DNA of 64,000 nucleotides from Phymorhynchus buccinoides (taxonomy: Eukaryota; Mollusca; Gastropoda; Neogastropoda; Raphitomidae). The notes below the pieces were generated by a model, which was not told the origin of the DNA, did no database searches, and saw only the letters and a program-made list of their open reading frames with translations. Positions within the stretch are counted from its first letter, which is position 1; each line of letters begins with the position of its first letter. Location of the stretch: NCBI GenBank assembly GCA_017654935.2, contig CM065684.1:64443324-64507323 (forward strand). Reading direction: 5' to 3'. This document shows positions 38,674-50,600 of the stretch, in pieces. The translations under genes were made by a program, and so were the position numbers.

Positions 38674-41600
38674 AATACCAAGTAAGTGTAGAAAATAATT
38701 ATTTCAAGTAAAAACTAAAACTGCTTACTGTGCATAACATTAACAATAATGTGCACGTGATATTTCAGGTAAATGTGATCATTGAAATAACACAATGGGT
38801 TACATGGATCAGGAGGGAGACAGGCATCACATCAGTTGTATTCAGACATGGTTTTTTTTATAGTGTTCTTGACTTTTTTAAAAAGATTTTTGAAGATAAA
38901 AATACATATTTCCAAGCATCATTGTTCGTGGATACACAGTGAGTACATCAGTGATCAGGAGAGAAACAAAGGCATCACCATCGATTGCATTCAATGTATC
39001 AAACTCAGATATGATTAATTATTGAATTCTTCAGTTTTGATGCTAAATGTGCTGAACTGTGTTTTCAGGCAATGTTGATCGCGGAGACACAGTGATGGAC
39101 TTCATGGATCAGGAGAGAGACAGGGGCATCACCATCAACTCTGCCGCCATCACATTCCACTGGAATCACCACAAAGTGAACCTCATTGACACTCCTGGTA
39201 AATCATTGTCATCATCATCATCATCACCATCACCATCAACTCCGCCGCCATCACATTTCATTGGAATCACCAGAAAGTGAACCTCATTGACACTCCTGGT
39301 AAATCATCATCATCGTCATCATCATCATCATCATCATCACCATCAATTCTGCCACCATCACATTTCACTGGAATCACCACAAAGTGAACTTCATTGACAC
39401 TCCTGGTAAATCATCATCATCGTCATCATCATCATCATCACCATCAACTCCGCCGCCATCACATTTCACTGGAATCACCACAAAGTGAACCTCATTGACA
39501 CTCCTGGTAAATCATCATCATCGTCATCATCATCATCATCACCATCAATTCTGCCGCCATCACATTTCATTGGAATCACCACAAAGTGAACTTCATTGAC
39601 ACTCCTGGTAAAAATCATCATCATCATCATCACCATCACCATCATCGTCATCATCATCACCATCAACTCCGCCACCATCACAGTTCACTGGAATCACCAC
39701 AAAGTGAACTTCATTGACATTCCTGGTAAATCATCATCATCATCATCATCATCACCATCAACTCCGCCGCCATCACATTTCATTGGAATCACCACAAAGT
39801 GAACCTCATTGACACTCCTGGTAAATCATCATTGTCATCATCATCATCATCATCATCATCATAATGCATCATCATCATCATCTTCTTCATTCTTCTATGC
39901 TGCTAGCCTGTTAGTAGTAGTGTAGTACTAGTAGATAGGGACAAAATAAGCCGTCTAGCTTTTTAGATGATGTTTTACTGTAGCCTGTTACTTTTCACAG
40001 GGATTGTCAAAACGTCGGCCTCATTGACACTCCTGGTATAGTCTGCTCTGTTTGTTTTTCATTTATTGTCTGTGGTTGCTGAATTTTCAAATTGTGTTTG
40101 TGTGATGCATTTTCAAACCCTATGTAATCTATATTGACTGAGTTTGTGAGTTTGAGAATAGGAGCATGGCTAATATTTTTTTTATCATGAAAGTGTCTTT
40201 TAAACTTACAAGATATCTATGCTTGAAATGTATTCACCTGCATCAGTGCATGTAATATTTTATGGAGTGGGTTGTTTTGTTTAGTTAGTTTTTTGTGTGT
40301 TTTTAATCATGTTTTCTCCATGTTTGTAAGTTATAGATTTGGCTGCAACTGACCATGAGTTAGGGTGCAATTTTCACACTCCTTTATTTAAGAACTATAT
40401 TTTTATTTTCTGTCTTTTTTAAAAGTAAATAAAAGAAGTGACTTGAAATGTTTGAACTGCAGCATATATGACAATAAAGTATTCTAAAAGCACATCTTGG
40501 TATGCAACGTAGAGTGCATTATACTTACTTTAATAACAAAATCTGTATTGATGCAAACTGTGCAGGTCATGTGGACTTCACCATTGAAGTGGAGCGGGCG
40601 TTGCGGGTCCTGGATGGGTCTGTGACGGTGCTGGACGCTTCTGCTGGTCAGGTCAATTAGAGATAGAAATTATCCATACACTTAATAAACAATTTATGCT
40701 TTAACCAGAATTTTAGGGTGTTACACATAACATTTTATTTGCAAGAAACTACCATGTTTGATTTATGAGTTTGTTAAATTGATTCAATGAAAAGTGATGA
40801 AATTGTTGAGTTTTTTGATAGTTGCGAATGTTCAGGGAAACAAGTGTGCATGCTTGCATTAGTACGTGCATGCACACACACACGCACATACACACACACA
40901 CGCACACATGCACACGCACACACTGATATTTCATACTTATTGCGTTTTGCAATCAGTTTTTATTATTACCACTAGTATTCAGTCTAAAAGTCATTAGTTT
41001 GGATGTTTGTGATTGGCTTTAGCCAAGCATAGATTCTATTTTTGTTTATAACTTTCATCATATTGTGGCTTGCACTTTAATTTGACTTTATTTGATTAGC
41101 ATGATTATAATGTTCAGGTGAGTGGTAAAGTGCAATGGAAAATGGTTTTGCTGCTTAGTCTTTACTAGTACAGCCTTAATAGCTGAGTTGGTTTTAAAGG
41201 AGCCATCTCTAGCAGTGATTCTCTTAAACTAGTTAAAGCTCTATTATTAAAAAAGTGTGCAGATATTGCATGGGGAACGATATCAAAATTGCAACACATC
41301 TTTTTTCCAAGTTCTCCTTGATTTCATGGTTTGGTCAGGTCAGGCTTTGCCCAGCTAGGCCTCGTGGCCTCTTGATGTGCCCTTTCTTTGGATTGTTCAT
41401 TTTCATGATTTTGTTTTGCATTTAGAATTTAGATTGGCATAGTGTGACGCTTTTTGAGCAATCATTAATGCATTAATCGTAATTGTATTTCAACACAGCC
41501 ATTTTGGGAACACTATCCAGGAGGTTTTTAAAATGGTTAATGTTAGAAGCAAATTTAATTTGTGCAGGAAGATTGTTCCAATATTGAGTGACTTTGTTTC

Positions 41601-44600
41601 ATAATCAGGCTTAACAATCAGTCATGTGTTTATTCAGTTGTGTGGTATAGATGTGTTTCGTTCACAAAGGCATGATGTTCTCAACAGTGTTGTTTTTTCA
41701 CTGGTTTAGGGGTTGAAGTCCAAACACTGACAATGTGGAGAGAGGCATCCACGTACCGTGTTCCCAGCATGGTGTACCTGAACAAAATGGACAAGATGTG
41801 GGCGCATGCTATGTCAATAACATTGTTTTATATATTTTTAGGGGTAGAAGCTCAGACGTTAACAGTGTGGAGACAGGCATCCACGTACAACGTTCCCAGC
41901 ATGGTGTACCTGAACAAAATGGACAAAAGGGGGGCCAGTGTGGACCACTGTCTGCAGTCACTGCAGGACAAACTGCATGTGTCCCCGCTACTGCTGCAGC
42001 TGCCTATAGGTCAGTGTATGGGAGTGACAGAGAGAGAGAGTGTGTGTAATTACAGGACAAACTGCATGTGTCCCCGCTACTGCTGCAGCTGCCTATAGGT
42101 CAGTGTATGGGAGTGACAGAGAGAGAGAGTGTGTGTAATTACAGGACAAACTGCATGTGTCCCCGCTACTGCTGCAGCTGCCTATAGGTCAGTGTATGGG
42201 AGTGACAGAGAGAGAGAGTGTGTGTAATTACAGGACAAACTGCATGTGTCCCCGCTACTGCTGCAACTGCCTATAGGTCAGTGTATGGGAGTGACAGAGA
42301 GAGAGAGTGTGTGTAATTACAGGACAAACTGCATGTGTCCCCGCTACTGCTGCAACTGCCTATAGGTCAGTGTATGGGAGTGACAGAGAGAGAGAGTGTG
42401 TGTAATTACAGGACAAACTGCATGTGTCCCCGCTACTGCTGCAACTGCCTATAGGTCAGTGTATGGGAGTGACAGAGAGAGAGAGTGTGTGTAATTACAG
42501 GACAAACTGCATGTGTCCCCGCTACTGCTGCAGCTGCCTATAGGTCAGTGTATGGGAGTGACAGAGAGAGAGAGTGTGTGTAATTACAGGACAAACTGCA
42601 TGTGTCCCCGCTACTGCTGCAACTGCCTATAGGTCAGTGTATGGGAGTGACAGAGAGAGAGAGTGTGTGTAATTACAGGACAAACTGCATGTGTCCCCGC
42701 TACTGCTGCAGCTGCCTATAGGTCAGTGTATGAGAAGGGATCAGTATGATGTGTCTCCGTCTCTACATGTCCCATCTCTATGTGTCCCTGTCTCCACATG
42801 TCCCATCTCTATGTGTCCCCATGTCTATGTGTCCCCATCTCTTTGTGTCCATCTCTATGTGTCCCCATCTCTATGTGTGCCACGCCTCTCTATGTCCCCT
42901 GTCTCTCCCCCATTGTTCTGTGTCAGTGTGTGTGTTGAATTGAAATTGAATTGTGTGTGTGTGCATGCATGTGTAAGCACGCACATCTGTGCCCATGAGT
43001 GAGTGTGCACAAAATGATGGTTCTTCAGTTGCATATTTTCTTGTTGATTTGATTTTGTTCATCAGACTGATTCATTTGTTTCAAGTACGGGGTAATATTC
43101 TCTGCTATTCTACCATCTTCAAATTCAGGTCAGGAAAGACAATTCAGCGGAGTTATTGACCTTCTTCACCTTAGCATCATCTCCTGGGACCCATCCCACA
43201 GCTCCGACGGAAAATCATTCACCGTTAAACCCCTCTCTCCCTCCGACGGCTCACGACTCTACGATCAAGCGTTATCCGCCAGAGCCTGCCTCATTGGTCA
43301 GTTGGCTGACTGCGACGAACACATCGCCGACCTTGTGCTGGGAGAGGTCAAGTTGGAGGACATTGGGGTCAAGGACTTGGAAGGGGCGATACGTCGAGCG
43401 ACCTTGTCGCGGAAAGTAGTCCCCGTGTTGTGTGGAAGTTCGTTAAGAAACGTCGGCGTTCAGCCACTGTTGGACGGCATCGTTTCTTACTTGCCCAGCC
43501 CCAAAGACGTTGCCTACGGCTTTGCCGACTATTACGGCACGGACATGTGCGCGCTGGCCTTCAAGGTGTCCCACAACCCCCAGCGGGGACCTTTGACCTT
43601 TGTGAGGATGTACTCGGGGTCGCTGAAGAGTGGCGCCCCCTTGTTCAACATCAATCGTCAGAGCGCGGAGAAAACCAGTCGCATTCTTCAGGTGTACGCC
43701 GACGAGTTGCATGACGTCTCCATGGCGACGGCGGGCAATATTGTGGCTGTGGCAGGCCTGAAGCAGGTCTGTCTAAAAAATGTGAAAACTTTGCTGATTT
43801 TTGTTTGTCCTGTTCCATGTTTTAGGCGATTCCAGAGCCTTACTCCATTACTCCCACACTGCCCATTCTGACCCCCTCCCCCTCCCCCCATCTCCAACAC
43901 CTACCGTGTTTCACCGCAGTTTTAACTTTTATAGTCTATATGGAATCACGTCTAGTGGCGAATGCATTTGCGCTTTGTGTCACTTACAGGGGTCGCGCTA
44001 GTGTTTTTGAAAACGCGTTTTGCTTACGCGACGTCGGCAGAAAAATGCGTAAGGGAAGCAAAAAATCGCGTCAAAGAACAAAATGATAAATCTAAGCTAA
44101 AAACAATGAAAACAAGAAAGCAACAAAAACATGCATTTTTATTCACTAACCAGTCATTTTCAAAGACAGAAGTCTGGCAATTGTGCAACAACGCGCTCAT
44201 TTCGCGCCAAACGCTTCATTTACGTCACAGTTAATTGACTGGAATCTGGATATCCAGTGGCCAAGCACCATGAAAGGAAGCAAAGGCTGGAAGGGGGTGG
44301 GGGTGGGGAGATGGGGTGGGGGGTGGAGTCAGACAATGCGCTTACAGTGATTTTCCCGCCACTGCCTACGTCACAGCAGTACTGGACGAAATCTGGATAA
44401 CTAATGAAAGAGAAAGGATGGGATACTTGCCTCCTCTGAAAGCAGTGGCACTTTTCTATAGTCTGTTCCAATGTTTGGTGTAGCAGAACCACTATACGTG
44501 TAGGGACCGTAGGACTTCTAAAGTCTGATTCACCATCTAGACTCGATGCGATTTTGAGCGTATTTTGCGGGTTACGCGTAAACGCCGTAAAAATGCGTCA

Positions 44601-47600
44601 GCGATTTTTAAAACGCATCAAATACGCAAGAAACATGCGTTAGCGCGACGCCTGCACTTAGTCCTATTTGTCGTTATAAAGACATGATCTTTTTTTTCTT
44701 TGTACATTTTGTTGTTGTTTTTTACAAGTTGGTGGTATAAATTATGGTTTATAGATGTAGAAGTTGTGTGCGCTAGAAAGAGAGAGATTAATTCATTATT
44801 ATGTGAATGCCTTTCCACCCATACACCTTTTGATATAAGGTACACTTTATTTAACTGTTAGCTCAAACTTTTTATACATTGAACTTGTTTTTTTGTCATT
44901 GTTGTTATTCTTACAATAATAAAAAAAAAAAAGAAATATCACATTAAAAAAATATGGAGATGTGGCTATTCTTTTGATACAAAATTGTTTTCTTTTGATA
45001 CAAACATTGTATGCAGAATGCACAATGTTAACATTGTATGCAGAATGCACAATGTTAGCATTGTATGCAGAATGCACAATGTTAACATTGTATGCAGAAT
45101 GCACAATGTTAACATTGTATGCAGAATGCACAATGTTAGCATTGTATGCAGAATGCACAATGTTAACATTGTATGCAGAATGCACAATGTTAGCATTGTA
45201 TGCAGAATGCACAATGTTAGCATTGTATGCAGAATGCACAATGTTAACATTGTATGCAGAATGCACAATGTTAACATTGTATGCAGAATGCACAAGTTAA
45301 CATTGTATGCAGAATGCACAATGTTAACATTGTATGCAGAATGCACAATGTTATCATTGTATGCAGAATGCACAATGTTAACATTGTATGCAGAATGCAC
45401 AATGTTAGCATTGTATGCAGAATGCACAATGTTAGCATTGTATGCAGAATGCACAATGTTAACATTGTATGCAGAATGCACAATGTTAACATTGTATGCA
45501 GAATGCACAATGTTAACATTGTATGCAGAATGCACAATGTTATCATTGTATGCAGAATGCACAATGTTATCATTGTATGCAGAATGCACAATGTTAGCAT
45601 TGTATGCAGAATGCACAATGTTACATTGTATGCAGAATGCACAATGTTAACATTGTATGCAGAATGCACAATGTTAGCATTGTATGCAGAATGCACAATG
45701 TTAACATTGTATGCAGAATGCACAATGTTAGCATTGTATGCAGAATGCACAATGTTAGCATTGTATGCAGAATGCACAATGTTAACATTGTATGCAGAAT
45801 GCACAATGTTAACATTGTATGCAGAATGCACAATGTTAACATTGTATGCAGAATGCACAATGTTAACATTGTATGCAGAATGCACAATGTTAACATTGTA
45901 TGCAGAATGCACAATGTTAACATTGTATGCAGAATGCACAATGTTAACATTGTATGCAGAATGCACAATGTTAACATTGTATGCAGAATGCACAATGTTA
46001 ACATTGTATGCAGAATGCACAATGTTAACATTGTATGCAGAATGCACAATGTTAACATTGTATGCAGAATGCACAATGTTAACATTGTATGCAGAATGCA
46101 CAATGTTAGCATTGTATGCAGAATGCACAATGTTAACATTTTCTGGTCCCCACAAGTCAATTTGTTATCAGAAAATCATCCTTTCCCCCCCCATTTTACT
46201 CAGACGTTCACAGGCGACACCCTGACCTCCAGCCAATCAACAGCCAAACGAGCCCTGAAGGCCTGGGAGAAGGACCAACGGGGGAAGGGGTCAAGGGCAA
46301 CACAAGGTCAACACCAAGGTCACGGAGAGAATCTGGATGATGGAGAGACAGTAGAAGATGAAGAAGAGAGGGAGAGAGCGTTGCCCATCTTGGCTGGGCT
46401 GAATGTGCCCGTGCCTGTGTTCTTCTGCTCCATTGAGCCGCCCTCCCCCGCCAGGCAGAAAGACCTGGATTACGCCCTGACCTGTCTGCAGAAAGAGGAT
46501 CCTAGTTTGAAGGTGTGTGTGTGTGTGTGTTGGGAAAGGAAAGGGAAATATTCAGAAGGGGAAAAGTTTCTTTTTTAGCTATATTAACCCTTTCGCCACC
46601 AGTCATTTTTCAGCCAAAAAATATCATTAAGCTTAACTGGGTAGAGAAAATAAAATATCTGCAATGTTACGAATTCCTCTGTGACATATATAACATTAGG
46701 CCTATCCTTACCTCCCAAAATTAAGAAAATATGGTCTTTGAATAACAGGTCCTGATTTGATGCCTTTTAGTGACATGGGTGTTAAACCATTGTGGTGCTA
46801 AAATGCGACATTGGCGGTGAAAGGGTTAAATGCAAATATTTGACATTATTAATCAATTTAACATTGTTATGGTTAATTTTGAGTGTGTTTGATTTACTTT
46901 TTTTTTTTTTTTTTAAATAAATGATAATGATTTTTTTTTAAAATCCTTTCTGGATTTTCTTCACTCTAGCTTAATTTTTTTTTAACAGTATTGAATAATT
47001 TCTGATTTGGGCTTTTGTCTGACAACCAGAGATACCTGCTGATGCAGCAAAAAACACACAAAAACACAATTGAGCGACAAAAAACTAATCAGACATTGAT
47101 GTTATGTATGGAAAAGTAACAACAGGACATTGTTCATTCCCTAGGTTTATTGCTAATGAATGCAGCATCGATGCATTTTGTGCATGTCTGTATCTCTGTC
47201 TGTGTCTGTCTGTGATTCAGGTGGAGGTGAACGCCGACACAGGCCAAACGGTGATGTCAGGGATGGGAGAGCTCCATCTGGACATCATCCATTCCCGCAT
47301 CGTCAACCAATACAACATTGATGCCGACCTGGGTCCTCTGCAAGTGGCCTACAAAGAAACCATCACTGAGCAGAAAGAAATCACAGAGGTATGCCGTCAT
47401 TTACTAACGCGTCTTTTTGTTGGTGGATTGTTTGTTTGTTTGTTTAGTTGTTGGTTTGTTCGCATCGTCAATGAATGTAAGGTTGATGCTGATCTTGAAT
47501 CTCCTCAATTAGCCTACACAGGAACTGTTACTGATCAAAGAGAAACCACCCAGATCAGTTTCATGATAAAGTAAAAATTTTAAGCTATGATCTGACCTAC

Positions 47601-50600
47601 CAGCGTATTTGAATGTACATGCATGACCAGTGGGCTTTCCAGGGGTTTGTTTGTGATGGGTTTTCCAGGGGTTTGTTTGTGATGGGTTTTCTAGGGGTTT
47701 GTTTGTGATGGGTTTTCCAGGAACAAACTTCCGCTCTCCCTCCGTCAGCGACCGACTCTCTCTGCTTTCAAAGCTAACCTCAAAACCCACCTGTTCCCCC
47801 GTCATTAAAGCTCCTCTCTCTTTATGTTCTCTCTCTTGCCATTAGGTCTGTTTCTGCTATATTCCATTTATGTTATTTGTGTGTGTTCGCGTTGTATTGC
47901 GTTTGTGTTTGAATGCGCTTTGAATGCTAACGTGTGTGTGCGCTTTGATTTGATTTCTATCAAGATTCAGCGCCGTATAAATACTGTATGTTGTTGTTGT
48001 TTTGTTTGTGATGGGTTTTCCAGGGGTTTGTTTGTGACAGGTTTTCTTTTTTGATGTGTGTGTTGTTGTTTTCTCCCTCTGAGCATTTCCCAAGGCACAG
48101 TCATATGTATTTACTGCTCTGCTTTTAATGTGCATTATTATTATGATTATTGTTGTCCAGTCATATTACTGTCTGTGTAATAATTAGTCTAGTGAAAGCC
48201 AGAAGGTACTATGACGAAAGAAGATGGAACCTTTTGGCTTTCTTTCTGACATTGTGTAGGTGTTGGACAGGACAGTGGGGGACCAGCACCACTTGGTCCA
48301 GATGAGGATGTCAATACGACCCGACGGCCAGATCAAGGAGTTCAAACAGATGGAGGTCTCTCTCTCCCCGGACAGCGCAATACAGCACATCAAACCTCAG
48401 CTGTTGAAAGCTCTCAATAATGGCGTTATGTCGGCTCTCAGCAATGGTAGGTCTGTCTGTCTGTCTGTCTGTCCTGTGCAAACTGCAACACATGACCACA
48501 GCTGTTCAATGCTTTAAATAATCGGGTTATCTCTGCTGTCAATAATTGTAGGTGTCAATTTTATTCGGTGGTGTCTTTTGTAAAGAGAAAGCGCCATGGC
48601 ATTCTTTTTATGATCAGTAAAAATTAAAGGTGGGTGTAAGACCAGTTCTCACTTTGTGCTGTTGCTAATGGAGAATGGTTTTGAATGAGCATTTAAATTC
48701 AGTACAACTAAATTCAGCGTATTAATGTAGTTGTATGCTGTGTTAATTGTATGAATTTGGCATCACATGATCACCACATTCTACAGACTGTTAGGTGATA
48801 TTTTCCCCACAGACTAAGATCCCTCCGCTTCATAATATGACTAATAATATAGGAAGAAACTGTAACGTAATAACAAAATCAGAACTCTGTGTAACTTGTT
48901 AGTGGGTGCACCTTATAGTCCTTAACAGTAATCTCTCTTTTCAATGCGTTCATTTGTGGTAATGCTGATGTTACAAATCGTACGTTGCTTTAGCAATTGA
49001 TTTTGAAATGTGATGAATTAAAGAATTGCTGGGATATCTTTTTTGTTATTTTACTGTGTTTCCCCCCACCCTTTAGGTCCTACCCTTGGCTTCCCCGTGA
49101 TGCGCATGTCGGGGTGTCTCCAGGACCCACCCTTTAGGTCCTACCCTTGGCTTCCCCGTGATGCACATGTCGGGGTGTCTCCCCACCCTTTAGGTCCTAC
49201 CCTTGGCTTCCCCGTGATGCGCATGTCGGGGTGTCTCCAGGACCCACCCTTTAGGTCCTACCCTTGGCTCCCCGTGATGCGCATGTCGGGGTGTCTCCAG
49301 GACCCACCCTTTAGGTCCTACCCTTGGCTCCCCGTGATGCGCATGTCGGGGTGTCTCCAGGACCCACCCTTTAGGTCCTACCCTTGGCATCCCCGTGATG
49401 CCCAAAAAAAAAAAAAAAAATGTCGGGGTGTCTCCAGGAGCTGAAACATCCGTATATTTTTTACCTTCTTTGGATGGGTGTCCGCATAGTTTCCATAAAT
49501 GTGCACAGACGCTTATTACGTCACAGTTTTTGGTTAACTTTCTGCGCCACCCTCCAGGGATCCGCATGCTTCACATGGCCTCCACGAGCTGAACCATCAC
49601 CCTTCTTTGGCTGTGTGCATATTTGATGAAAAACACTGAAATCCAAAAATCTGACAAAGAATCTGGAATAAGAAATTGTAGTTTTCGTGTGCGCACAGAC
49701 CCTTTTTGATGTTGGAAACCCTTTCTACGCCACCCTCCAGGTCCTTTACTGGGCTTCCCCGTGCTTCACATTTGCGGATGGGTTTCCGTACAGAAGTTTC
49801 CGTAAATGTGTACAGACGCTTCCCCGTGCTTCACATGGCGGTGTGTTCCCCCACCCTCCAGATCCTTTTGGGTTCCCCTTTCACTGCGGTGTGTCCCCCC
49901 ACCCTCCAGGTCCTTTACTGGGCTTCCCCGTGCTTCACATGGCGGTGTGTCCCCCACCCTCCAGGTCCACGGGCGTGACACGTCCCCCACCCTCCACTTT
50001 ACTGGGCTTCCCCGTGCTTCACATGGCGGTGTGTCCCCCACCCTCCATTTACTGAAAACGTGCTCCACATGGCTGTTCCCCCACCCTCCAGGTCCACTGG
50101 GCTTCCCCGTGCTTCACAAAAAATGGCGGTGTGAAGGTAAGACAATTGTCCAGTTTTCGTGACATGGCGCACAGACCCTCCAGGTTTTACTGTTGGATTT
50201 TTCCCCGTTGTGCTTCACATGGCTCCCCCACCCTCCAGGTCCTTTACTGGGCTTCCCCGTGCTTCACATGGCGGTGTGTCCCCCCACCCTCCAGGTCCTT
50301 TACTGGGCTTCCCCGTGCTTCACATGGCGGTGTGTTCCCCCACCCTCCAGGTCCTTTACTGGGCTTCCCCGTGCTTCACATGGCGGTGTGTTCCCCCACC
50401 CTCCAGGTCCTTTGCTGGGCTTCCCCGTGCTTCACATGGCGGTGTGTTCCCCCACCCTCCAGGTCCTTTACTGGGCTTCCCCGTGCTTCACATGGCGGTG
50501 TGTTCCCCCACCCTCCAGGTCCTTTACTGGGCTTCCCCGTGCTTCACATGGCGGTGTGTCTCCACCAGCTGAATGTCATCATCTTCTTTTCCTGATTATA

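Noticed and set aside
44847..46225. Several frames of 150-320 codons on both strands
   Set aside because: The 27-bp unit is a multiple of 3, so frames stay open. The + frame at 45604-46578 only joins the array to GFM2 exon 6 by accident.
49043..50595. Repeat protein encoded by the exon 9-like array (FPVLHMAVC units)
   Set aside because: Units have a 56- or 60-bp period, so the frame rotates. The resemblance is explained by duplication of the exon 9 acceptor region.
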